Below the pieces are notes generated by a model, which ran no database searches, was not told the DNA's origin, and worked only from the letters and a program-made list of their open reading frames with translations. A stretch of DNA of 64,000 bases from Dipteris shenzhenensis (taxonomy: Eukaryota; Polypodiophyta; Polypodiopsida; Gleicheniales): NCBI GenBank assembly GCA_047967505.1, contig CM106538.1; one strand, given 5' to 3'. Positions 1 to 10,543 of the stretch are shown one piece after another. A program made the translations under genes and the position numbers. Position 1 is the stretch's first letter. Each line of letters begins with the position of its first letter.

Positions 1-117
1 ATCTAAGTTCAGGAATAACAAGTAAAAGAAATTCAAGAGCGAAAAGAATTAAAAAATGACTATATCCCAAAAATGAACAATCACCATATAACACCTGGTT
101 ATGTGTGCGCTGCCATA

Positions 118-2141
118 TCAATCCATCATGTTCCAAAACTGGTCTATAATTGGTTCGCGTTGCTCGCTCTCCCTCGGCCCATTTAATGGCGGACTCATGT
201 AAAGCTGACCTGCAATATACACAAGATTTCAAACAGTTCTGAAGTCAGCTGTGGTGCAAGGGGGAAATCCATGTGGAGCAATGGATAGCAAAAGAGCAAC
301 AGAAGAATCCACAACTCTTCCTTCGTACCCAATAAATAAAAACGGTTTCCTTGCCTTTGAAATGGTGAAATATGAAAGAAGTGAGACGCGGCTTTCCTAG
401 ATTGTCCAAAAGCAGCTCGCTCCTGGATCCCTGCAATTGCTGCTGCTAACTCCCGCAAAGACAAAATTCCTTCACCAATAACACTCGAATCATTGATGGG
501 TCTGCTGACACCTTTTAACCCCAGACGTGATCCAATGTCTTTTTCCAGTTGACAATCCTTGCTAGCCAAGTCTTCTGCTTCCGAGTCCACCTTTTCAGCA
601 GTTTTCAAAATAACTTGTGAAGACCTCCATTCATTCACCTTATCATTTTCCACTGCTCTCTTAGGTGTCGACATCTTACCTTGCTCAACTCTTCCCACTG
701 TAGCTTTAATATCTGCCTGTCCATGTGAAAATACAAGGCAGTAAGCAGCATCCTCCATTGCCTGCTTGTATAAGCCTAGGACCAGGTTTTTACTGGCAGC
801 TGCATCACAAAGGGGAGAGAGCTGGGAAGACAACCACGAACCACTGTCAAACAAAATTCGGCAGTCCATTGTCTGTTTTTCTAAAGCTATGACTTCTCCT
901 TTTTTCAAGTTTGACGAGATCATTGTTGCTTCTCTATAAACCGCTCGCAGACAAAAGACTAACAGAGAGAGTATGTGATCTGCTAAGCTCTTATCTGGCT
1001 CCACACCAAACGAAGGCAAGTATGCTTGAAGCCACTTCCTGAGAGCTGCCCTTTTAACCTGTCCCAAAGCCACAGCTGCTTTTAACTGCGTGGAGGTGTA
1101 TTGCGAAGGTAGGCTGTTCCATGAGGCCAATTCCTTTTTCAAAAGCCAATATCTTGATGGTAGCATTGATTTTTCTTCCCCAGAACTGTAAGGCGCCTCA
1201 ATTTCAGACCCTTTCCAGGAAGGAAGTTCAGCCCATTTTTCACCCATGGCAAAACCTGGCAACGTAATGCCATCACCTTTAATGAATTCCAGATGTGCAT
1301 GCATCTGCACCACAGCAGGAGCATCCTTGTAGAAAAAGTTGTTTGAGAGATCGCACTTATCCCTCATAAATTCTAATGTGTCATTTAATAGTTTCGTTCC
1401 TTCCAAGAGCTCATTCGGTCCCCTTGCATGCTCAAAAGGCGCTTTCTCATCAAAGATAAATTTCGACTTGGGAAGACTTTCCAACACGCCGCAGCTTGAA
1501 GATGCATTAGAATCTCTAGCTATCGTGGTTTCCATTACAAGTGAGGAAGGGAATGAAGCAACTGTCTGCACGCTTGAATTTAGGGCATAACCCGATATCT
1601 TTTCCGCTGGCAGCTTGTCCGAGCGAGAAAAGTTGCGTGACGCGTCAGGCTTAAGCTTAACAAGATCGAGGATTTTAGTAACGGCCTGATCTGCCTGCGC
1701 GATAAGCCCTCTCAAGTGCGAAACAAGTTGAGAAACATCTGCCTCCTTCAGCTTTGGCGAAGGACTGCTATCCTCCGGACGGAGGCTACTGCCCTCCATA
1801 AGCGGTGACGCTCTTGAATAACGAGAAGGATCATGGTTGCCAGGTGCACCCGTTCCAGGCAGAGTAAATGGCGGCCTGTGAGTTCCTCCATAGCTGAAAC
1901 CCGGGTTAGATTGCAAAACAGGGGTCGGAGGACTTGCTCCTGGAATGACGAAGCTGGGTATGTGAGCATGGGCAGGCGAGGGGGAGGGCAAAGGAGCAAA
2001 AGAGCTCCAAGCAAAGGCAGGAGGGGGTGGGATGGGAACGGTATGAGTGGGAAAAGGTGATCCAGGATGGGGAAAGACGAAGAAGTGGTCATTGGAAAAT
2101 GGAAAAGTTGCAGGGGATTCTGAAGGAGGAGGCCAAGACAT
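118..2141 (-). CDS. Unrecognised plant protein, two exons, about 634 aa
   Basis: The gene reads leftward. Exon 1 runs from the ATG at 2141 to 329. I place a GT donor at 328-327 and an AG acceptor at 211-210, and exon 2 is 209-118, ending in TGA. The phases match (1813 + 92 nt, 635 codons with stop). The exon 1 frame stays open to 195 only by reading into the intron, which adds a hydrophobic tail I do not believe. The spliced C-terminus ends in IIDQFWNMMD. The first ~120 residues are rich in Pro, Ser and Phe and look disordered. The stretch around residues 330-470 looks helical and folded, with many Leu, Trp and Cys. I recognise no named domain and no retroelement similarity. The long open frame, clean splice sites and sensible tail argue for a real host gene. 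Further upstream exons cannot be excluded. Confidence 0.72.
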
Positions 2142-2290
2142 ACCTGAAGAGGCGAAGCTATGGAGGATGAAGAACGAATCGCTTCAGTTCGCAGAAGCTC
2201 TGAGGACGAAGCTATGGAGCCTCAGGACTGCATCGTGTCTCATACAGTGCGTGCAAACCCTAACTTGGGAGAGATGAAAGAATGAATGAA
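2142..2290 (-). promoter_or_regulatory. 5' flank of the 118-2141 gene with a telo-box-like motif
   Basis: This is the sequence just upstream of the ATG at 2141. It contains AAACCCTAA at 2255-2263 on the plus strand, a match to the plant telo-box. It also has two similar stretches around 2145-2165 and 2205-2225, both containing GACGAAGC/GAAGCTATGGA. No clear TATA box was found. A regulatory role is inferred from position only. Confidence 0.3.
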
Positions 2291-2918
2291 ATCGCTTCAA
2301 TTGCAGAAAACCAACACTTAGTACTAATAAGCACACGCGCGCTTTTGTTCCACTTAATACTTAAGTTCCTTCACACGCAAAAATACTCACGGAGCTTCAG
2401 GCATTTAATGGACGCCTGCAGAACATATCTTTCAATATTTGCATTCAGCTTTGCCACTTCCTTCGCCTTGCCCATCCAACATCACTTCCACATGCCACAC
2501 TCTGATTGGCTTCGAGAAAAATGGCGCTCTCTTTTGACCTCCAACATTGAGCTTCCAATCTTCACACCAAAGGCGCTTCACTTCTGCATCTTGAACTGTG
2601 CCAACCTGGGAAATGCACCCCTAGCCTCGCTTGCACTGACCCCAAGCTATGGAGCATTCCTCACCATCTCTCGGAGAGGGAAAGGAGATCTATGGAGCAT
2701 TCCTGAGCATCTGTGGGAGCCAAAAACGAGAGCTCTCGAGTTTGATCCCCGTGATCAATACATCTGATGACCCCGTCAGGACCCTCCTTGAAAAATTATT
2801 CGCTGCGTATACAATTTCATCCCCGCCACAATCTCTACCAGTCTTGTTGTTAGGTGTGTTGAGTTCCCATGATCGACACCTCATGACCCTACAAGGGCCC
2901 TGCCTTGTGGCCGGACAT
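2291..2918. other. Intergenic, no gene recognised
   Basis: A 161-codon open frame at 2282-2767 has no recognisable domain and compositionally resembles chance. A short direct repeat (TATGGAGCATTCCT) occurs near 2648 and 2692. Nothing else stands out. Confidence 0.5.
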
Positions 2919-3106
2919 TTAAAAATTTTTCTTTTTCTCTTTCTCACAGAAGGTGGCTCACCCCAGAGTATTTTCATCCATCGTTTTTCACCTGCATTTC
3001 ACTCTTCCAACCATTAAAAATTCTTCTTTTTCTCTCCTCACCATTAAGGTAGAGGGTGGCTCGCTCCCTAGCATTTTCATCCATCGTTTTTCGCACTCTT
3101 CCAAAC
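2919..3106. repeat. Tandem duplication of about 94 bp
   Basis: Two adjacent, diverged units each run from an AAAAATT-TTCTTTTTCTC stretch through GTGGCTC, TTTTCATCCATCGTTTTTC and CACTCTTCCAA. The first unit is about 2919-3012, the second about 3013-3106. It looks like an ordinary slippage or unequal-exchange duplication in intergenic DNA. Confidence 0.75.
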
Positions 3107-3410
3107 ATGAAAGGCTCTTAATCCTTGCTTTTCCTTCTATCAAGAGAGAATATTTAAGTTGCCAAGCCGCGAAAATGGACTCGAGGTAGCTTTGGTATGT
3201 TAAGTTACCAAGTTGCGGAGGTAAGGAGCCTTTGCATTCTATCTTTGATAGATGTATCTAAGTCAAATGGTTCTTTTTCAAAGGCTTGATTAGGTAAAGG
3301 TTGTCTTTGTTGCGAACTCGTGAGATGGATGTGTATATAATCCCTGTTGTGGATGACCTGTGGCATCAAGCACAAACTTTCTAGTGTCAGGCCTTGTGCG
3401 CGATGTATGA

Positions 3411-3511
3411 GTGAAAAGCCCGAGGGAGGCTTTTCCTCAACGTGAAAATGGCGAGCGGCACAGTTGTGAGCCATTTTCACGTTGAAAAAAAGCCTCCCTC
3501 GAGCTTTTCAC
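3411..3511. repeat. Long near-perfect inverted repeat (42-bp arms, 17-nt loop)
   Basis: The left arm 3411-3452 and right arm 3470-3511 are complementary at 39 of 42 positions, with a 17-nt loop at 3453-3469. The differences are C versus T (arm positions 10, 25, 26). A minus-strand transcript would therefore replace each with a G-U wobble and fold as a continuous 42-bp stem. The size fits a microRNA or hairpin-siRNA precursor, or a small foldback element. It lies just beyond the downstream (C-terminal) end of the minus-strand helicase relic. No target-site duplication is obvious. Confidence 0.85.
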
Positions 3512-3664
3512 GCACATCAAGGGGCCGCAGGAGGCACTGCTTGTGATAGGAGGTTCATCTTCTGCATGCCACCTCGGAATACAGACCTTTCCCTCAGTCT
3601 TCCAGCATTTGATGTTGATCTGCAACTCATCTTCCTGATCTGACACAGTTTGAGACTCGTGAGT

Positions 3665-3950
3665 TCACAAGATGCATCTTCCTTGGTAGAAGAGCCAATG
3701 ATCAGATGGTGGAAGAAAACTTCCACCCATCCGTGGCCCTTGACTAACTATTCTTGCTGAGGCGGGTTGTATTGGATATTGTGTTTGTGTGAATGTGTAG
3801 TTGTTTTTCCCTATTTGTATTTCTTTGGTAATCAGGACTATTGTTGTCCAAGTTTGTTCAATGCAATCTATGTACAGGTGTTTTGTTCGTTGGCAAGTTT
3901 GTAGTCCACAGGATTCATTAGAGAATAGTATCCATATAATTGTGACCGAC
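3665..3950 (-). pseudogene. PIF1-like helicase relic, C-terminal part (split by LINE)
   Basis: Reading leftward from the LINE junction, this frame continues the helicase relic found at 9835-10534. It shows SVTIIWILF, then KHLYIDCIEQTW, then YTFTQTQYPIQPASARIVSQ. The last resembles the late PIF1-family helicase block in which a TQ[FY]P[LIV]Q stretch precedes an A-x-T-[IV]-H-K-[AST]-Q-G motif; here the His-Lys is degraded. In Helitron-linked PIF1-like helicases this part closes the ATPase core. The frame loses similarity past about 3780 and is not functional. Assignment rests on remembered family motifs. Confidence 0.62.
3938..3950. repeat. Left target-site duplication of the LINE
   Basis: AATTGTGACCGAC is repeated exactly at 9822-9834. 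The two copies bracket the LINE and mark its insertion point inside the helicase frame. Confidence 0.9.
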
Positions 3951-4230
3951 AAAAAATTAGCCAAATAGGATAAACTGGGAGATGGAGACTAAAGGTGATG
4001 GTGACAACGACAGAGGCCATGAGGATCCCTCCATCCGTACGCCTCCACTCCCATCAATCCACTCAACATCTCCTTCGACTTACCTCATCGACCTTTTGAG
4101 TCTGATTTCTCGGACATCGACACCCGCTTACCTCAGCTGCTGCTAGACCACCTCAACTTAGCTTATGAAAACCGCTTTCCTACTCTTATCTTCAAGCTGA
4201 CTTCGGAATGTGAAACGCCACCTTTGAGAC

Positions 4231-4841
4231 ATGGAGCTAGCTCAGTTTCCCACAGCGGAAGAGGATGAGGAGGAGTTGTGCGCCCCTCTTCTGCGCATGC
4301 AGCTCAGAAGCCACAGGGTGGCTTCTTTAGCCTCCCCCCGAAAATGCATACTACTACTCGCCCTCTCAGTGCAAACGAGGCCTTGGTGGCCAGAGGCTTA
4401 CACAAGGAGCATATCATGCAGCCCCTCCAGCGAGGAGACGCTAGCAACAACAGTGAAGGGGGAGCTACAGGCACTGGTGCCAGCTCTGCCTCCAAACTTT
4501 CATGTGAAGGTGGAACCATGTGCAACGATAAAGCAAGAGACCATGGACTTCAACCAAGGACAGCAGACAGAGCTCCCTCATCTAGTGGAGGCTCCTCAAG
4601 CAAGGACCCAAGAGGAGATAGAGAGGATCTTAGGCAGATTACGGGAGACAAGAGGCCACCCTCAACCGACGAGAAAGAAATTGAAGACCACCCGCCATCA
4701 GGCATCTCAGAACCCCGACATGCTTCACAACCGGATGAGGACGGAGCACAACATGCTAATGGAGAGAATCCAGTAGATGGAGAAGGTAAGTCAGTAAAAG
4801 CTTTCTTGGATGACAATCTACTTCAAGACTCTCTAGTCTAG
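4231..4841 (+). pseudogene. LINE ORF1 N-terminal region (degenerate)
   Basis: Overlapping plus-strand frames at 4231-4776 and 4278-4841 cover the part of the LINE that should hold the start of ORF1. The 4278 frame is rich in Ser, Gly, Asp and Glu (for example SSSGGSSSKDPRGDRED), as expected of the poorly conserved N-terminus of plant LINE ORF1. There is no recognisable domain. Which frame was ancestral is uncertain. Confidence 0.4.
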
Positions 4842-4929
4842 CTTAGGACTCATGCTTTAGTAGGCTTTCTTCTTGGAGTAAGACCCCTCACTTTCATTGA
4901 GTCCTGGATTAGGATGAACTGGATTAGGA

Positions 4930-5908
4930 AAGGTATGAATGTTTTAAATGTAAGATTTCTTAAGAAAGGCTTTTTTGTCTTTCTTTTTGAGAAACCAGAA
5001 ATGGCTTCCAGAGCCATGCAAAATAGTCTTTGGACTATTAGGAATCAGCCCTTATATCTTAAGTGGTGATCCAAAGATTTTCTCCTAATTCTCCTAGATC
5101 AACTAAGATTCCTGTATGGGTGGAGCTCCCAGACCTACCTCTGTATTTATGTAACTAGCTTCCCTCCTGATGTAGTGGGCTGGGAGAAGTCCTTGGAGTA
5201 GAGCAAGAAAATTTTATCAACCCTAGAGGAAATCCTCAGATTTGCATCAAAATGGACATAACAGAAGAGATGCCGAGAATCCTCACCATTCTTAACAGAA
5301 ATGGTAGTGTATTTAGGGAACAACCCCTTTCTTATAAAAATCTCCCTCATTCTTGCTTTTTGTGTGGTCTGTCCACACATGTGGTCAAGAGCTATCCTCT
5401 AAAGAGACCCAAAGCTAAGGAGCCTGAAGCCAATGCTACAAAGCAGCATCATCCTACTGAAAAGTGGGTCCCCAAAACCCAGAACCCTCCTTCTAAGGGC
5501 CAGTCTAGTGGTCAGGTTTCCAACAAGAGGAGTGAAAAAGACAATAGACAGACAGAAACAGTCAATAAAAATTTATTTGATCCACTCAAGGAGCAAGAAG
5601 AGAGTTTGGAAAAGGAGGTCACTGTCAATCAAGATGATAACATGGTCATAGAGGCTGGTTGGTCCAAAGAATTTGAAGAGGATGTTAACAGGGAAGATGT
5701 CATGGAAGAGGTAGAGGCTAGTGAAGAAGACTCAGAGGATGATCCAGGAAAGGCCACTCATGATATTATACCTTCTCAGAAAGACACTAGTCAAGGCAGA
5801 ACTTTCACAGTAGTTCAGCATAAGGGAAGACAATCCAAGGTAGCCACAATGCTAGTGAACAGCCCCAACCCCAGGGCTAAAAAGGGGCAGAAGAAGAATG
5901 TTAGATAA
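4930..5908 (+). pseudogene. LINE ORF1 core: DUF4283-like region and zinc knuckle
   Basis: The conceptual frame contains KGFFVFLFEKPEMASRAM and NQPLYLKW, matching the DUF4283 fold of plant LINE and gag-like ORF1 proteins. An in-frame stop follows the Trp. The open part 5252-5908 begins with MDITEEMPRILTI and reaches a zinc knuckle CFLCGLSTHVVKSY at about 5359-5400. Spacing is CX2CX4HX4, but the last Cys is Tyr. A Glu/Asp-rich tail follows, as in related elements. ORF1 proteins bind element RNA. This copy is broken by stops and by the missing fourth zinc ligand. Confidence 0.75.
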
Positions 5909-6656
5909 ATCATTAACTTTCTTGACTCTCAATGTCAGAGGATTAATGGATCCAGGTAGGAGTGAAGAATTAGCTTTTTGGTTAAGAGCTAACTCACTCT
6001 CACCTCTCTTTTTAGCATTGCAAGAAGTCAAAGCAAGTAGGTCCACTTGTGAAGATAGGCTAAAAGTAATAGATAGAAGAAGGATTTGGTTTTTTACTTC
6101 TCATGAGGATGGCAAAGGGGGGACATCTTTAGGTATTTTGTCTCATTATAAGGATTGTATTTCTCAAGTCATTACAGATGCTCACAACAAATGGTTAATG
6201 TTGCAGTGTTGTGTGAAAGACATTGACATTTTTATCATTTCTGTCTATGCTCGCAATTCAACTTCAGAGAGGAGGGAATTATGGGAATCCTTGCAATGCC
6301 CAGATGGCAATTGCATAATAATGGGGGACTTCAATATGGTAGAGAGCAAAGCAGACAGATGGAAGGGAATGGGCACATGCATCAGAGGATCTGAATTACT
6401 TGCTTGGGAAGAATGTAAAGAGCACTGGCAAATGGTTGATGTCAGTAATAACAAAGAGTTCACTTGGTGCAATAGTTAGATAGGGGAGCATAGAAGGGAG
6501 GATAGACTTGACAGATTCTATATTTCCCAAAACCTCTTGAACAGACAACTTTCTCTAAGACTTGTAACATACTCTTCTTTAAGCTTGTCAGATCACAAGC
6601 CTATTCTATTGAGATGTGATTTTGGACCTAGGGAGAGGAGTCCCTCTTGGTTCAAG
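5898..6656 (+). pseudogene. LINE ORF2 endonuclease domain
   Basis: An apurinic-type endonuclease domain of the exonuclease-endonuclease-phosphatase family, which nicks target DNA to prime reverse transcription. Motifs in order: LTLNVRGL (Asn), ALQEVKA (catalytic Glu), ISVYAR, IMGDFNMVE (Asp/Asn) and, past a stop at about 6477, SDHKPILL (Asp-His pair). The frame overlaps the end of ORF1 by a few codons. The stop comes after FTWCNS, so the copy cannot make a whole ORF2. Confidence 0.88.
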
Positions 6657-6699
6657 CTGGCCCTAAACTCTTTCAGTTTAAGAGTGTGTAGAAACTAAT

Positions 6700-8604
6700 T
6701 AAGGTGGCCTAGCATAGAGCTTTCTCTAAGCACACATCAGCATCACGTGCTTGGGAATTAGCTATCAAGGATACTCAGATTATTTTAAGAACAGCCAAAA
6801 AAAAAAGGGCTCATATCAAGGCTCAAAGGATGGATTACATCCAAGATAATATCAACACTTAAGAGTAGAAAGCCAGAGAGGGTGATGAAGACGCGCATGA
6901 AGAATTAAATAAGGCCAAAAGAGAGCTCAAAAAATAAGAATAACTTAGACTAAATGAGTCTAAAGTGTACTACAGAGACTGGTGGGTAGGAAAGATTGAC
7001 AGGCCTACTAAGAAAACCTTTAGAATTATTAGAAGGAAAAGGTGTCAAGAGGAGATTCCTCTTCTTAAAGGACCAAATGGCTCTCATTTAAGCAACCCTG
7101 AGGAAAATATTGAGTATATTCAGAACCACTTTAAGGACTTACTTTCTAACACCTGCCCCCCAAATGAGGACACCTAGAGAGCAAGACAGCTCTGCCAATA
7201 ATAAGGGATAAAGCTGTTAAATCCTTTAACCTCTCCTATCTAGAAAGACCCTTCAATCTAGAAGAGCTAAAAGAAGCTGTAAATGTTATGGTAGATGGGA
7301 AGACTCCGGGGGAAGATGGGCTTCCTATTGTATTCTACAAAGCCTTTTGGGAACTAATTGGGCCTTATCTTTTACTCCTTTGGTAGGAAAGTGTCAAGGA
7401 AGGTTGTCTTCCTCTTCATATAAATGGAGGAATTATAAAGCTGATCCCTAAGGAAGGCTCTAAGGATGAGTTAAAAAATTGGAGACCCCTCACAATGTTA
7501 AACTGCAGTAGCTACAAGATATTTGCCAAAGCATTAGCTTTAAGGATTCAAAGCAAAATGAAGGATTGGGTTCTACCAAAGCAAAGGATATATGTTTTCT
7601 TAAGGTGGACTTTGATAAAGCTTATGATAGGTTGGAATGGGACTTTATCATCCAATCTCAATAGGATATGGGTATGGGCCCCTCATTTGTCTCTAGTGTT
7701 AAGCTGTTGCTTACTAATGCTACTGCTAGAGTCAATGTTAATGGCATTATGAGTGACTCTTTTTTCCTCAAGAGATCAATTAGACAAGGCTACCCTCTAG
7801 CTTCTCTTTTATTTGCAATTGCTGCAGACTCCCTAGGATGGCTCCTTAGAAGTCAGATACAAGAGGGAGCTCTGAAAGGGATTGAACAATTGCTATGCCA
7901 GCAATTTGCTGCTACTCTGACTCCTAGAAACACTGATCAAGATGTCATTTGTGTAATGGATTGCCTACTGTCAAGCCTCAGGTTCATGTATTAACCACTC
8001 CAAAACAAGATATGCTACTCTCAGTGGGAAAGATTAGGGGGTCCTTCAATAGCTAGGATGAATGAAGCTACAAAAAGGTACAGTGTTCAGCCTCTTGGGG
8101 ATACCTATGGGATTTGATGTCACAATGAAACAGAGGTGGGACTGGGTACTGGACAGATTCCAGAAGAAAGTAGATAAATGGAGAAGCTTCCAACCAAATC
8201 TGGTAGGTAGGAAAATGGTTCTTAATCATTGTCTCTATCCTATTATCATTTTCTATCTATCTTGTTGGTCTCCATCCAAGATTGCCTTGGACAGATTTAT
8301 CAGACTATGTAGATCTTTCTTATGGGGGGGTCCCAATAAAATCTCTAAGGTTAGATGGGAGTATTTTATCAAACCCAAAGAGGAGGGGGGGTTAGGGGTG
8401 ATTGACATCTCCTCTGCTGCCAAAAAACTATCTGCCACTTGGATCATCAAAGTTGCTCTTCATCATGAGGAGGATTGGGCACAACTGCTCTTGAGAAACA
8501 TGAAGTATATCAGACCATGTAGGGCACCCAATTGGAAAAATTATCCCTTTGTTTCTGCTCTTTTTAACCCTGAACCTTGTAAATCCAAGGGGAGTCCCCT
8601 ATGA
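6700..8604 (+). pseudogene. LINE ORF2 reverse transcriptase domain, catalytic motif lost
   Basis: Fragments in order: KTPGEDGLPIVFYKAFW (about 7297), LKNWRPLTMLNCSSYK (about 7471), VDFDKAYDRLEWDF in a shifted frame (about 7605), SIRQGYPLASLLFAIA (about 7774). They are followed by the thumb-side region 8062-8604 with FLWGGPNKISKVRWE. About 30 residues usually found between the PKQ and VDFDKAYD blocks are missing. Where FADD is expected the frame reads QQFAATLTP at about 7900, so both catalytic aspartates are gone. Several stops and shifts confirm a dead copy. Confidence 0.85.
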
Positions 8605-8669
8605 AAGTCCATTTGGGGAGCTTTTGAAGAGAGAAAGCCTATATCCTCTTCACTGGTGGTAAAGGTAAC

Positions 8670-9206
8670 TTGATGTTTACTACTGATATGGAGGATCTAT
8701 TCAAAACCCTTAATAGGAGATGGAAGTTGAATGATGATAGAACCAAATGCTACAGATTCCACAGAATTTGGACTACGAGTGTGCCTGAGAAAATGTCTTG
8801 TCTTACATGGCTAATACTTCATAAATCTGTTTGGTCTAATTCAAGAGGACTCAGCATTGGCAAAGGTGATGGCAAGTGTATGAGATGCATAAACCCTATT
8901 GAAGATGTCTTCCACGTGTTTGTTGCCTATCCTCATGCCAAGAAAGTATGGAAATTTATCTAGATGGAATGTGGTGAACCTGTTAATTGGAAAGCTATTC
9001 TATTAGGAGATGCTTGCAAGATAAGGCATGAGCCTTGGTTTATCATCAAGGCCCATTCACTCTGGTTCATTTGGATATCTAGGAATAACTTCCAATTTAA
9101 TCATAAAGATCTTTCTACTGATGCTATGTTTGCTGCATGGTGGAATAGGAAAAAAGGAGAATTGACTTCATCATTAGTGCATGCAATCTTGAACATCAAA
9201 AGTTAA
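8670..9206 (+). pseudogene. LINE RVT zinc-binding (zf-RVT) region
   Basis: The frame reads RIWTTSVPEKMSCLTWLIL, then CMRCINPIEDVFHVFVAYPHAKKVW. This matches the zinc-binding domain C-terminal to plant LINE reverse transcriptases (CX2C, then His and a Cys that here is replaced near AYPHA). After a stop at 8961 a second open piece (8964-9206) continues with the usual SLWFIWISRNNFQFN block. From 9207 to 9821 the element has only its untranslated 3' region. Confidence 0.82.
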
Positions 9207-9821
9207 GTGTACATATTGCCAGACGCAAGCGTTCCTGCTTTATTTCAGATGATCATGCAAAGATTCCTCCTTTTCTTCAAAGAAGATCTGCCACAACTGG
9301 TGAACCCCTTCCCTCTTCCCTAGGTTCAACACCTCATGCCTTTATAAGCAAAGTTCCCTCTACTTTTGCTGTTGCTGGTTCCATACACGTTACTTCTATT
9401 TTTGGGAGCCTCTCCATCAACTCCCCTTCTGTGGCTATTGACTCAGCTAAACAGCCTCAAGCTGCCTCTCAAGGAGCCAAAACTCAGATCCATGGCTGTG
9501 GCTCTTCTACATAGAACACTCCTATCCCTACTGATCTTACCCAACTATCATCCATGTCTATTGACCCTCTACAGGGCCTCTCTGCTGCTCATGGTCATTC
9601 TTCTAACACTACTATTGCCCAGGGACACTCTTTAGACACCTTTGCTGCTACTGCCTTAGATGTTCAGGAAGATACCTTCAGCTTCTCATTTCATCCTTAA
9701 GATGTTTGCTTTACGAGTTTATGCTTTTGTTGATACTCAGGATGTAAGGGCTATGTTAGCCACAACAGTCAGTTCTGGTTCTATCTTTTTTTGATGTATG
9801 ACATGATGCCCAAAAAAAGAA

Positions 9822-9834
9822 AATTGTGACCGAC
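9822..9834. repeat. Right target-site duplication of the LINE
   Basis: AATTGTGACCGAC, identical to 3938-3950. The helicase relic resumes directly to the right. Confidence 0.9.
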
Positions 9835-10534
9835 TCTCCTTGTGTTGTGGCTTTGAATCGTCCATCAGCTCCATTTACAAGCCCACCATTGGTATCATAC
9901 TTCCCTGCACATAGCTCTCTATGACCATGTTTTTCTTCAGCTTGATTTCCGCATGAAAGTCGACAATTTTGGTAGAGTCTTTGGCAAGGACAAGGTAGGA
10001 GGACAATTCCTCTGTCATCTGTGGCATGGAAAGCATATGTTTCACCATTGTTTGTAAGAATGCATGCTCATTATGTGTGCGAACTAGTTTGTTCATACAA
10101 AAAAGGTAAGGCAATGTTAAGTCTTTAGGTGGAAGGCGATGGCATATTGAATTGATTGTGTCGATGTCTTCTTGTTCTTGTGTATTTGTTTTAATCTTGT
10201 TCAAGATGTTACCAAACAGTACATCATCTTGGTGCATTACGGAGCTAGAGTTGGCAGCATTTGATTTTGTCTTTCCAGAAGTTTGCTTTTAGTTGATTTC
10301 GTTGCTTAAAGTCCCATTTGTCACGTACGAGGGAAATTAGTATGAGTCACCAGTTATGATTACATCTAAGCCACCGAAAGGGAGGTTATGGACATGCTTA
10401 ATGGCTCTCAAATGTTGGTCAACAAAGCAAAATATTATTTTCCCAATTAATAAGACTTCATCTAAGATAATTGTTTGCGGGTCCATGTATTGTTTTGTTA
10501 GGCTATCTAGTTTGTCAGCTACTAATTTAGGCAT
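9835..10534 (-). pseudogene. PIF1-like helicase relic, N-terminal part
   Basis: Reading leftward, 10534-10337 gives TIILDEVLLIGK followed by LRAIKHVHNLPFGGLDVIIT, which resembles the DExx block and downstream motif of PIF1-like helicases carried by plant Helitrons. The segment 10237-9875 continues with VLFGNILNKIKTNTQ, HRLPPKDLTLPYLFCMNKL and THNEHAF, typical of the region between helicase motifs. After a frameshift near 9895, the minus strand reads YDTNGGLVNGADG and runs into the LINE; the gene resumes at 3950. Stops and shifts make it a pseudogene. No Rep (HUH) domain or Helitron ends were found, so a Helitron origin is inferred. Confidence 0.68.
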
Positions 10535-10543
10535 GTCCTTGCA

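Larger units (their letters stand above)
3951..9821 (+). mobile_element. L1-type LINE, full-length but inactive
   Basis: A non-LTR retrotransposon lies between exact 13-bp duplications. Its order is 5' leader, gag-like ORF1, endonuclease, reverse transcriptase, RVT zinc-binding region, then a 3' tail ending in an A-rich run (9811-9821, CAAAAAAAGAAA). All coding parts carry stops or shifts, and the reverse transcriptase has lost its catalytic Asp pair. The 5' 300 bp is non-coding leader. The length (5.87 kb) is normal for a plant L1 element. The intact duplication with decayed ORFs suggests insertion of moderate age. Confidence 0.92.

Noticed and set aside
2282-2767. 161-codon plus-strand frame
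   Set aside because: No domain, no splice context and no support beyond length; treated as chance.
3390-3511. The hairpin as a Helitron 3' end (hairpin plus CTAG)
   Set aside because: A CTAG lies about 17 nt beyond the hairpin on the minus strand, but Helitron terminal hairpins are far shorter and the T after the end is not as expected.
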